Assembly: GCF_004341235.1 (NCBI RefSeq) | Contig: NZ_SLUP01000004.1 | Location: 368,916-432,915 of the forward strand | DNA: 64,000 nt | Direction: 5' to 3' | Source: Mariniflexile fucanivorans | Lineage (GTDB): Bacteria > Bacteroidota > Bacteroidia > Flavobacteriales > Flavobacteriaceae | Shown: positions 9,230 to 16,778 of the stretch, in pieces | How the letters are laid out: each line of letters starts with the position of its first letter | Numbering within the stretch: the first letter of the stretch is position 1 | Made by a program: the position numbers and the translations under genes | The notes under the pieces: model-generated | What the model was told of the DNA's origin: nothing | The model's input: the letters and a program-made list of their open reading frames with translations, nothing else | Database searches by the model: none

Positions 9230-10864
9230 ATGAAAATTTTAAAGAAACTTATTTTAGGATTAATTTTCGGAAGCACTTTAATCACGAATGCGCAAAAAAG
9301 CATTCAAATTGATGTTCAAAAGCATGGCGAAAAATTCGACCATTACTGGAGTAAAATGGTGGGAGCAGGACGCGCTAATGAAGGCTTGCGTGCAGGTTGG
9401 TTAGAACAATTACAACAAGTTCAAGAAAATTGCGGATTTGAATACGTGCGTTTCCACGGGCTTTTTCATGATGATATGTTTCCTATTGTGGAAGAAAGAG
9501 GCAAGCTTATTTACAATTGGCAATATATTGACGATTTGTTCGATCGTATGCTAGATTTAAACGTAAAACCGTTTGTAGAATTGGCCTTTTTCCCATCAAG
9601 TATGGCTGCAGAAGGTGGTAAAACCCAGTTTTGGTGGAAAGCGAACATTACCCCGAACGACGCGTCTTTTGAGAAATTTCACGATTTGGTAAAAGCCTTC
9701 ACACAGCACTGTGTAGACCGTTATGGCATTGATGAAGTATTGACTTGGTATTTTGAAGTTTGGAACGAGCCAAACCTTTATACCTTATTTTGGGATGGTA
9801 CTAAATCACAATATTTTGAATTATATAAACAATCTGTAACAGCGGTTAGGTCTGTAGATAATAGGCTTAAAGTTGGTGGCCCATCAACAAGTAATTTTGT
9901 TCCAGATGCCCGTTTTGCTGGTGAAACAACCGATAATGAAGTGTCTGAAGCTGTTTTTAATACAGAGGACATCAATGCTTTGAAATGGCATGGCGTATGG
10001 ATAGAAGATTTTCTTAAATATTGTAAAAAAGAAAATCTACCGGTCGATTTTATTAGTACACATCCTTATCCAACCGATTATGCCTTTAATCCTGAAACAG
10101 GAAAAGGAAAAGGGCTTACCCGTTATGTGCATTCTATTAAAGATGATTTAGAATGGTTAAAAAGTACCATTGCTAAAAGCAATTTTCCAAATGTGGAATT
10201 GCATCTTACGGAATGGCATACAAGCCCGAGTAGTAGAGATCCTATGCACGATAGACTTCCAGCTGCTACTTATATTGTAAAATCAAATTTAGATTGTATT
10301 GGGTTAACAAATTCATTAGCATTATGGACATTTACCGATATTTTTGAAGAAAAAGGGGGCGCATCAAGCATTTTTCACGGTGGTTTTGGGATGATTAATT
10401 TTCAAGGGTTGGTAAAACCATCCTACCACGCATACCGCATGTTGCATCAATTAGGTGATGAAAAATTGTATAAAGATGATTATCTTTTCGTTAGCAAAAA
10501 TTCTAAGAATAATAACATTATTGCTTTAGCTTATAATTATCCTAAAGAATATGAAAATGCGGTACCCGCTGGTTCAGATAAACGTGAAACGGGAACTGCT
10601 AAAAAACTTAATTTCACTTTAAAAGGATTAAAAGCAGGAAGTAATTTTGTAGTAGAAATTTTAGATAAAGACCACGGGAATATTCATAACTTTTGGGAAG
10701 AAGTGGGTAAACCAGAACCACCTACAAGAGAAGAAATTAAAGTAATGAAAGATTATGCAAATACCATGAAAACCGTTTATTTGAAAGCAGATAAAAATGG
10801 TGTGTTAACCATCAATCAAGAACTTACCCCATGGAGTGTGGTATTAATTAAACAAATAAAATAA
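9230..10864 (+). CDS. GH39 family glycoside hydrolase (beta-xylosidase / iduronidase type)
   Basis: A 544-residue GH39 protein with a signal peptide (about 1-21). The TIM-barrel core shows YVRFHGLFHDD, the acid/base Glu180 in VWNEPN and the nucleophile Glu328 in HLTEWHTSP, followed by HGGFGMINFQGLVKPSYHAY, a hallmark of the family, and a C-terminal beta-sandwich. Family activities are beta-D-xylosidase, alpha-L-iduronidase and related exo-enzymes; the combination with KduI and KduD downstream makes xylose or iduronate plausible, but this is inference. The stop codon directly abuts the next start, a strong sign of translational coupling. Confidence 0.88.
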   Translation: MKILKKLILGLIFGSTLITNAQKSIQIDVQKHGEKFDHYWSKMVGAGRANEGLRAGWLEQLQQVQENCGFEYVRFHGLFHDDMFPIVEERGKLIYNWQYIDDLFDRMLDLNVKPFVELAFFPSSMAAEGGKTQFWWKANITPNDASFEKFHDLVKAFTQHCVDRYGIDEVLTWYFEVWNEPNLYTLFWDGTKSQYFELYKQSVTAVRSVDNRLKVGGPSTSNFVPDARFAGETTDNEVSEAVFNTEDINALKWHGVWIEDFLKYCKKENLPVDFISTHPYPTDYAFNPETGKGKGLTRYVHSIKDDLEWLKSTIAKSNFPNVELHLTEWHTSPSSRDPMHDRLPAATYIVKSNLDCIGLTNSLALWTFTDIFEEKGGASSIFHGGFGMINFQGLVKPSYHAYRMLHQLGDEKLYKDDYLFVSKNSKNNNIIALAYNYPKEYENAVPAGSDKRETGTAKKLNFTLKGLKAGSNFVVEILDKDHGNIHNFWEEVGKPEPPTREEIKVMKDYANTMKTVYLKADKNGVLTINQELTPWSVVLIKQIK

Positions 10865-11614
10865 ATGAATTTTTTAAAATTAAATAAAATTAAAGGAGCT
10901 GCTATATGTATGGTATCTCTTTTGTTGATTTTTTTAAGTGCTTGTTCCAGTAAAAAAAGTACAGTAAGTATTAAAGGCGAAACCTTAAAAACCGAGTTGA
11001 TTTTTCAAGAAAATTTTGATAACGGTTTGGATAATTGGGTAGTTGAACAAATGCCAAAAGGAACTGTAGAAGTAAAAAACAGTAAGTTAGAAATTGATGA
11101 TGTTTCTGGGTGTACCGTTTGGTTAAATAAAAAATTTGAAGGTCCGATTATGATTGAATACGATGTATTTATGATTAAAAACGGGGGTCCAAATGATCGT
11201 GTTTCCGATTTAAATTGTTTTTGGATGGCTACAGATCCTGAAAACCCAAATAACTTATTCGCTAATTCAGAAAAAAGAGGTGGTAAATTTTCAAATTATG
11301 ACTCTTTGAAACTTTATTATATGGGAGTTGGTGGTAACGATAATGGAACAACTCGATTTAGAAGATATGTTGGTAATGGTGAACGCCCTTTGTTACCGCA
11401 ACACGATTTAAAGGATTCTAAATACATGCTAGAGCCTAATAAAACCTATCACATCAAAATTATTGCGAACGACGGTATTATTCAGTATTTTAGAGATGAC
11501 GTTTTGTTGGCAGAACTGGAAGACGCCAACCCTTATACATCTGGTTATTTCGGCTTTAGAACAGTTAACAACCACATGACGGCAGATAACTTTAAGGTGT
11601 ATAAAATAAAATAG
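10865..11614 (+). CDS. Concanavalin-like lipoprotein (DUF6250-type)
   Basis: A 249-residue lipoprotein with lipobox LSAC (Cys27). The remainder looks like one beta-jelly-roll domain: NFDNGLDNWVVEQ near 50, FWMATDPENP near 120, and a C-terminal strand ADNFKVYKI. It resembles the family labelled DUF6250, which I recall from PULs but whose activity I cannot state. It starts immediately after the GH39 stop (no gap) and is therefore probably co-translated with GH39. It could be a glycan-binding partner, a lyase or a glycosidase. Conserved Trp, Asp and His/Arg residues (RFRRYVGNGERP) are candidate sugar contacts. An 83-bp gap to the next gene holds a possible promoter. Confidence 0.7.
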   Translation: MNFLKLNKIKGAAICMVSLLLIFLSACSSKKSTVSIKGETLKTELIFQENFDNGLDNWVVEQMPKGTVEVKNSKLEIDDVSGCTVWLNKKFEGPIMIEYDVFMIKNGGPNDRVSDLNCFWMATDPENPNNLFANSEKRGGKFSNYDSLKLYYMGVGGNDNGTTRFRRYVGNGERPLLPQHDLKDSKYMLEPNKTYHIKIIANDGIIQYFRDDVLLAELEDANPYTSGYFGFRTVNNHMTADNFKVYKIK

Positions 11615-11631
11615 CATTAGAAATACAGGGG

Positions 11632-11668
11632 TTTTGTAATAGATTCATCAGTATCTATGTTATTTTTG
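11632..11668 (+). promoter_or_regulatory. Possible Bacteroidota-type promoter before the rhamnose mutarotase gene
   Basis: TATTTTTG at 11661-11668 is an exact TAnnTTTG -7 match, preceded by TTTTG at 11632-11636. The 24-bp spacer is longer than the usual about 19-21 bp, so this is tentative. It would let the sugar-catabolic genes be expressed apart from the hydrolases. Confidence 0.3.
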
Positions 11669-11697
11669 TGTAATCAATGAATAATTATTTAGTTTAA

Positions 11698-12027
11698 ATG
11701 AAACGCTATTGCTTTGCACTCGATCTTAAAAATGATCAAAATTTAATAAATGAATACGCTGGTTATCATAAAAATGTATGGCCAGAAATTCTAGAAAGTA
11801 TTAAAGATTCTGGGATTATGGATGCTGAGATTTATTTAGTTCAAGATCGGTTGTTTATGATAGTGGAAGCTAAAGATTCCTTTTCATTAGAAAAAAAAGG
11901 AGAAATGGATTCTAAGAATGAAACCGTTCAAAAATGGGAAACCCTTATGTGGGACTATCAAAAAGCATTGCCAAACTCTAAACCAGGAGAAAAATGGAAG
12001 CTTATGGATTGCATATTTAAATTATAA
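11698..12027 (+). CDS. rhaM: L-rhamnose mutarotase
   Basis: 109 residues, the usual length of the family (about 104-110). The start KRYCFALDLKND, the YHKNVWPEILESIKDSGI block with a conserved His near residue 24, the central strand DRLFMIVEA and the C-terminal GEKWKLMDCIFKL are characteristic of the RhaM family (PF05336), which interconverts the alpha and beta anomers of L-rhamnose in the cytoplasm. Related proteins act on L-fucose, so fucose cannot be excluded, especially given the three GH29 genes later in the window. It has no signal peptide. It lies 143 bp before the KduI gene. Confidence 0.88.
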   Translation: MKRYCFALDLKNDQNLINEYAGYHKNVWPEILESIKDSGIMDAEIYLVQDRLFMIVEAKDSFSLEKKGEMDSKNETVQKWETLMWDYQKALPNSKPGEKWKLMDCIFKL

Positions 12028-12170
12028 CCAAAATTTCACTTGCTAAATAATTTAAAATTTATGGTTGAAATGAAAAAGATGATTTAATTAGAAACATTTC
12101 TGAATGGAGGTATTTTCAATTAGAATCAAATCAATTAATAAAAAATATTAATAAATAAAAAACAATAAAA

Positions 12171-13013
12171 ATGAGTACAATTTATGAAAGCCGTTATGCA
12201 TCAAGTCCGCAAGCGGTAAAAAAGTACGATACTAAAGAGTTGCGCGATGAGTTTTTAATCGATAACTTAATGCAAACAGATAAAATTATTTTAACATATA
12301 CTCATTACGATCGTTATATTGCTGGATCTGCAGTACCTGTTGCAGGAACATTAAAACTGGAAACCATCGATCCATTAAAAGCGCCTTATTTTTTAGAGCG
12401 TAGAGAGTTAGGTGTTATAAACGTAGGGGGCAATGGTACCATTACTGTTGATGGAACTGTGCATAAATTAGGTTTAAAAGATGCGCTTTATGTAGGTATG
12501 GGGAATAAAGAAGTTGTTTTTGCAAGTGAAGACGCTAAAAACCCTGCTAAATTCTATTTTAATTCGGCACCGGCACATACCAATTATCCAACAAAGAAAG
12601 TGAGTAAAGCAGAAGCGAACAAACTGGAATTAGGGTCTTTAGAAACTGCTAACCATCGTACGGTAAATCAAATGATTATTGGTGGTATTGTTACCACATG
12701 CCAATTACAAATGGGAATGACAGAATTAAAAACTGGTAGTGTATGGAATACGATGCCAGCACATGTTCACGACCGTAGAATGGAAATTTATTATTATCTG
12801 GATATTCCACAAGATCAAGCTGTTTGTCACTTTATGGGCGAACCACAAGAAACACGCCATATCTGGATGCAAAATGATCAAGCAGTTATTTCACCACCAT
12901 GGTCTATTCATTCAGGATCAGGAACATCTAATTATACCTTTATTTGGGGAATGGCAGGAGAAAATTTAGATTATGGTGATATGGATGTTGCAAAAATAGT
13001 CGATCTAAGATAA
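12171..13013 (+). CDS. kduI: 5-dehydro-4-deoxy-D-glucuronate isomerase
   Basis: 280 residues, close to the E. coli protein (278). The metal ligands of the family are all visible: His198 and His200 in PAHVHDRRME, Glu205, and His247 in PPWSIHSGSGT. KduI isomerises 4-deoxy-L-threo-5-hexosulose uronate, formed from unsaturated uronates released by lyases or unsaturated glucuronyl hydrolases, to 3-deoxy-D-glycero-2,5-hexodiulosonate, the substrate of KduD. It is cytoplasmic with no signal peptide. The KduD gene follows after 4 bp. The 143-bp leader is AT-rich with no obvious hairpin. The presence of KduI implies that unsaturated uronates reach the cytoplasm, although no lyase gene is recognised in this window. 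Confidence 0.93.
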   Translation: MSTIYESRYASSPQAVKKYDTKELRDEFLIDNLMQTDKIILTYTHYDRYIAGSAVPVAGTLKLETIDPLKAPYFLERRELGVINVGGNGTITVDGTVHKLGLKDALYVGMGNKEVVFASEDAKNPAKFYFNSAPAHTNYPTKKVSKAEANKLELGSLETANHRTVNQMIIGGIVTTCQLQMGMTELKTGSVWNTMPAHVHDRRMEIYYYLDIPQDQAVCHFMGEPQETRHIWMQNDQAVISPPWSIHSGSGTSNYTFIWGMAGENLDYGDMDVAKIVDLR

Positions 13014-13017
13014 ATAT

Positions 13018-13812
13018 ATGAGCGTTAGTTTATTTGATGTAAAAGGAAAGGTAGCATTAATAACAGGAAGCACCCATGGCTTAGGAATGGCCATGTCAAG
13101 AGGCTTGGGGTTGGCGGGTGCCACTATTATTGTAAATGGCAATTCTTCTCAAGAGAAAATTGATGCAGCTGTTGCTGAACATCAAAGAGAAGGTATTAAA
13201 GCCGTAGGTTATAAATTTAATGTGACTGATGAAGCAGCAGTTATAGAAGCCATCGCTAAAATTGAAGCTGAAGTTGGTGCTATAGATATTTTAATCAATA
13301 ACGCAGGAATTATTAAACGCACACCATTGTTGGAAATGGAAGTAGCCGATTTTAGAGATGTAATAGACATCGATTTGGTGAGTCCGTTTATCGTCTCTAA
13401 ACATGTGGTTAAAAACATGGTGAAAAGAAAGCAAGGAAAAGTGATTAACATTTGTTCGATGATGAGCGAGTTAGGTAGAGATCGAGTTGGTGCTTATGCA
13501 GCAGCCAAAGGCGGGCTTAAAATGTTAACTAAAAATATGGCTACTGAATGGGCCAAATATAACATTCAAGTAAATGGTTTAGGTCCCGGTTATTTTGCAA
13601 CTTCGCAAACAGAACCCATTCGGGTAGCGGGACACCCATTTAACGATTTCATTGTTAATAGAACCCCAGCAGCAAAATGGGGTGACCCAAACGATTTGGT
13701 TGGAGCAGCGATCTTTTTAAGTTCAAAAGCCAGCGATTTTGTAAACGGTCACGTTATGTATGTTGACGGTGGAATTTTAGCAACTATAGGAAAACCTTTA
13801 AACGAAAATTAA
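13018..13812 (+). CDS. kduD: 2-dehydro-3-deoxy-D-gluconate 5-dehydrogenase (SDR family)
   Basis: A 264-residue short-chain dehydrogenase with the nucleotide-binding TGSTHGLG near residue 17, NNAG near 93, and catalytic Ser147, Tyr160 and Lys164 (YAAAK). PGYFATSQT and the C-terminal VDGG follow the classical SDR pattern. Similarity to gluconate 5-dehydrogenase and KduD, together with the KduI gene 4 bp upstream, supports reduction of 3-deoxy-D-glycero-2,5-hexodiulosonate to 2-keto-3-deoxygluconate. KDG kinase and aldolase genes are not in the window and must lie elsewhere. The next gene starts one base after the stop. Confidence 0.9.
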   Translation: MSVSLFDVKGKVALITGSTHGLGMAMSRGLGLAGATIIVNGNSSQEKIDAAVAEHQREGIKAVGYKFNVTDEAAVIEAIAKIEAEVGAIDILINNAGIIKRTPLLEMEVADFRDVIDIDLVSPFIVSKHVVKNMVKRKQGKVINICSMMSELGRDRVGAYAAAKGGLKMLTKNMATEWAKYNIQVNGLGPGYFATSQTEPIRVAGHPFNDFIVNRTPAAKWGDPNDLVGAAIFLSSKASDFVNGHVMYVDGGILATIGKPLNEN

Positions 13813-13813
13813 G

Positions 13814-15004
13814 ATGAAAAAAAGTTTATTTTATGTATGTGCCTTAGTAATTACAACATTTTTGAGTTGTGGAGTAAAGCAAAAAGGAAATGCAGTTATT
13901 ACTGTTAAAAATAATTTAGATATTCCGCGTGCTTTTGAAACGGTAGAAATTTTAAAAGCAGATTTAAATTTAACTGAAAACCAAAATTTTGAAGCCGTAG
14001 AGGTGCGAGATAAGTTAAAACAAGTGCTTGTTGTATCTCAATTTGTAGATCAGGATGGTGATGGAGCTGCAGATGTATTGTTGTTTCAACCTAAATTAGA
14101 ACCTAATTCTGAAAAACAATACGAGTTAGTTTTGGTCGAAGCTGGCACAGCACCTGTGGCCAAGGAATACTGCTATTCGCGATTTGTTCCAGAACGTACA
14201 GATGATTACGCATGGGAAAATAACAAAGTAGCTTTTAGAACCTACGGGCCAACAGCACAGAAAATGATAGAAGATTCTGTTCCAGGTGGTACGTTATCTT
14301 CTGGAATTGATGCTTGGTTAAAAAAAGTAGACTATCCTATTATTAATAAATGGTATGCTGCAAATGTTAAAGAAATAGGATATTATCATAAAGACCACGG
14401 TGAAGGTTTAGATAATTTCCACGTAGGCTCAAGTAGGGGTGTGGGTGGAACCGCTGTAAAAAAAGATTCAACTTATTATATTTCAAAAAATTTCACCGAA
14501 TGGAAAACCATTACTAATGGTCCCATTAGAACAAGTTTTGTTTTAAATTATGCAGATTGGGATGCAGATGGACAAAAAATTACTGAAGAAAAGCATATTT
14601 CATTGGATTATGGAAACAATTTTTCAAAATTTGAAATTCACGTTACAGGAACCGATGTGCTATCGGTAGGTTTAACACTTCATGAAAATGATGGTGAAAT
14701 AACTGAAAACCCTGAGAAAGGTTGGATTTCTTATTGGGAACCTAATTACTTCGATTCAGAAATTGGAACCGCCATTGTTGCCAAAAAAGAGAACATGATA
14801 GCTTCAGAATATTATGTAACCTCAATGAAAGACAGAAGTAATTTATATTCACAATTAAAAGTAGATAACAATAAAGTGGTATATTACGCCGGTTTTGCTT
14901 GGAAAAAATCAAACCAATATCCTACTAAAGCATCATGGGAAAAATATTTAGACGAATTTGCACTTAAAATTAATAACCCTTTAGAAGTTGTTTTAAAAAA
15001 ATAA
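13814..15004 (+). CDS. DUF4861-type lipoprotein
   Basis: A 396-residue lipoprotein (lipobox FLSCG, Cys19). It opens with an Ig-like beta domain (VKNNLDIPRAFETVEI, and VDQDGDGAADVLLFQ, which looks like a calcium-type loop). It continues with a large domain containing AFRTYGPTAQK, a His-rich stretch YYHKDHGEGLDNFHVGSSRG at about 195-215, and repeated aromatic motifs. The pattern is that of DUF4861, a family found in PULs dealing with uronate-rich polymers; no reaction can be given with confidence. The His/Asp cluster and the surrounding SRGVGG motif look like an active site. Its place directly after KduD (1-bp gap) ties it to uronic-acid release, so a lyase- or hydrolase-like role is possible but unproven. 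Confidence 0.75.
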   Translation: MKKSLFYVCALVITTFLSCGVKQKGNAVITVKNNLDIPRAFETVEILKADLNLTENQNFEAVEVRDKLKQVLVVSQFVDQDGDGAADVLLFQPKLEPNSEKQYELVLVEAGTAPVAKEYCYSRFVPERTDDYAWENNKVAFRTYGPTAQKMIEDSVPGGTLSSGIDAWLKKVDYPIINKWYAANVKEIGYYHKDHGEGLDNFHVGSSRGVGGTAVKKDSTYYISKNFTEWKTITNGPIRTSFVLNYADWDADGQKITEEKHISLDYGNNFSKFEIHVTGTDVLSVGLTLHENDGEITENPEKGWISYWEPNYFDSEIGTAIVAKKENMIASEYYVTSMKDRSNLYSQLKVDNNKVVYYAGFAWKKSNQYPTKASWEKYLDEFALKINNPLEVVLKK

Positions 15005-15019
15005 AAAAAAAGCAATAGC

Positions 15020-15991
15020 ATGACATTATATCCAATAAAATTCACACCTCTTTTTAAATATAGAATTTGGGGAGGAAATAAATTAAAAACAGTATTGAAT
15101 AAAAACTATACTGAAGAAAACATAGGCGAATCCTGGGAGATTTCAGATGTGAAAGGCGATGAAACGCTGGTAAGCGAAGGTCCTTTAGCCGGAAAATCTT
15201 TAAGAGATTTAATTAAAGATTTTAAAGAAGAGGTTGTTGGAGCTCATGTTTACAAAACGTTTGGTGAAGAATTTCCATTGCTAATTAAGTTTATCGACGC
15301 TAAAACACCTTTATCCATTCAAGTGCATCCTAGTAATGAGATCGCTAAACAACGTCACAATTCGTTTGGTAAAAATGAAATGTGGTATGTTATGGAAGCT
15401 GAAAAAGATGCTGAATTGATAGTTGGATTTAATCAAAAAGTTGATAAAGCATCCTATATAAAAGCATTAGAAACGGGTAAAATTTTAGAAGTATTAAATA
15501 ACGATACTGTTTCTAAGGGTGATACTTATTACATTCCAACGGGGCGTATTCATGCCATTGGTGCAGGTGTTATGTTAGCGGAAATTCAGCAAACATCTGA
15601 TATTACCTATAGAATTTACGATTATGATCGTGTAGATGCAACCACAGGTAAAACTAGGGAATTGCATACCGATTTAGCGGTAGATGTGATAGATTATAGT
15701 TTTGATAGTAATTACAAAACTAATTATACAATAGCTGAAAACGCAACAAATACCTTAGTGCATTCTCCATATTTTAAAACCAATATTTTAAACATCCAAG
15801 GAGACATTAAAAAAGATTTTACAGATTTAGACTCTTTCGTTATCTACATATGTGTAGAAGGGTCTTTAGATTTGGTTTGTAGCGGTAAAACTTACACAGT
15901 GGCAAAAGGTGAAACCATCTTTTTACCAGCAGCTATAAATGATATTGTATTAAAAGCAAGTAATGCCGATGTATTAGAGGTTTATTATTAA
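15020..15991 (+). CDS. manA: Mannose-6-phosphate isomerase, class I (short type)
   Basis: 323 residues, matching the short Bacillus-type PMI. Zinc-site motifs are visible: SIQVHP (Gln and His) near residue 100, KNEMWYVME (Glu) near 118, and PTGRIHAIGAG (His) near 177, with the C-terminal cupin-like domain. It interconverts mannose-6-phosphate and fructose-6-phosphate in the cytoplasm. It is the last gene of the cluster, 15 bp after the DUF4861 gene, and is followed by a palindromic element that can terminate transcription. Its inclusion here suggests that mannose is released from the target glycan, consistent with the GH92 gene downstream; other phosphosugar substrates are possible. Confidence 0.9.
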   Translation: MTLYPIKFTPLFKYRIWGGNKLKTVLNKNYTEENIGESWEISDVKGDETLVSEGPLAGKSLRDLIKDFKEEVVGAHVYKTFGEEFPLLIKFIDAKTPLSIQVHPSNEIAKQRHNSFGKNEMWYVMEAEKDAELIVGFNQKVDKASYIKALETGKILEVLNNDTVSKGDTYYIPTGRIHAIGAGVMLAEIQQTSDITYRIYDYDRVDATTGKTRELHTDLAVDVIDYSFDSNYKTNYTIAENATNTLVHSPYFKTNILNIQGDIKKDFTDLDSFVIYICVEGSLDLVCSGKTYTVAKGETIFLPAAINDIVLKASNADVLEVYY

Positions 15992-16058
15992 CTTCTTTAG
16001 GCATTAAATCATTAGATTTATAACACAAAACTTCTAATAAAATATAGTTAATCTTCAG

Positions 16059-16192
16059 AGGCTGTCTGAAAAGTGTAACTCTATGTTATATTGAGCTTGT
16101 CGAAATATTTTGACTTACTGATAATCAATATCAGTTTCGACAAGCTCAACCTGACAAAGTAAATACAATACACTTTTCATACAGCCTTTTTG
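16059..16192. repeat. Palindromic intergenic element, copy C
   Basis: Outer arms AGGCTGTCTGAAAAGTG (16059-16075) and CACTTTTCATACAGCCT (16171-16187). Inner arms TTGAGCTTGTCGAAAT and TTTCGACAAGCTCAA are close to perfect complements. It ends in a short T run, so it can act as the terminator of the manA cluster. Closely similar to 5816-5956, and to 36465-36593 when inverted. Confidence 0.85.
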
Positions 16193-16778
16193 TATTTTAA
16201 TAACAAAGAGAATTTAATAGCCAACAATAGTATTTTTGAGGTAAAAATCTGTAATAAAAAAAAGAAATTACAATATTTTAACACGTTTATTGCTTAAGAA
16301 TTATCCATCAAACGGTTTCAATATTTATAATGGAGAAGATGATGAATTTATTTGTCTGAAAATGTGCTATTTAGTTGGATTCGTATGATATATATCCTTT
16401 GAAATTTGCGGATAATTGCGTAATTTAACCTATAAAGAAAATGCTATAGGTTATATGTGGGATGCAAAGAGAATTATATTTCTTTTTTTAATTTTTAGTC
16501 AAAATTTTTTCTGAGTAAGAAAGTACATTAAAACCATCTCATTGCAGGTAAATATTAGGGAAATGCTATAAAAATGAAGTAAAAAGGGCGATAATTTATT
16601 ATATAAGAACCATAATTTATTAAATAAGGCTGTAGTTTTTCCCAAATTGCATTAACAAAAATTAACATTTACAATAACCTAATGTTAAAATATTGCTAAC
16701 TTTAATTAAACTAATATTAACAGTAAAAACAAAAACTAATTACATGAAATTTTTTACTAATCTCAATTACATTAAAAT
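16193..16778 (+). other. AT-rich upstream region of the SusCD/FAS1 operon
   Basis: Nearly 590 bp without a credible gene. It must contain the promoter of the long operon. TAACTTTA near 16695 is one base off the TAnnTTTG -7 pattern, and TTAACA is repeated just upstream. A 13-codon reading frame (16744-16785, MKFFTNLNYIKIW) overlaps the next start codon out of frame and could be a coupling leader peptide. No tRNA or known riboswitch was recognised. Confidence 0.4.

Noticed and set aside
11632..11668. Treating the TATTTTTG box as a firm promoter
   Set aside because: The -33-like TTTTG is 24 bp away, longer than normal, and such boxes arise easily in AT-rich DNA; kept only as a low-confidence feature.
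16640..16720. A TCCAT-N16-TCCAT type operator before the SusCD/FAS1 operon
   Set aside because: I looked for the architecture seen at 42.5-42.8 kb here and before 6137, 34000, 47652 and 63148 and did not find it, so those units are probably controlled by another regulator.
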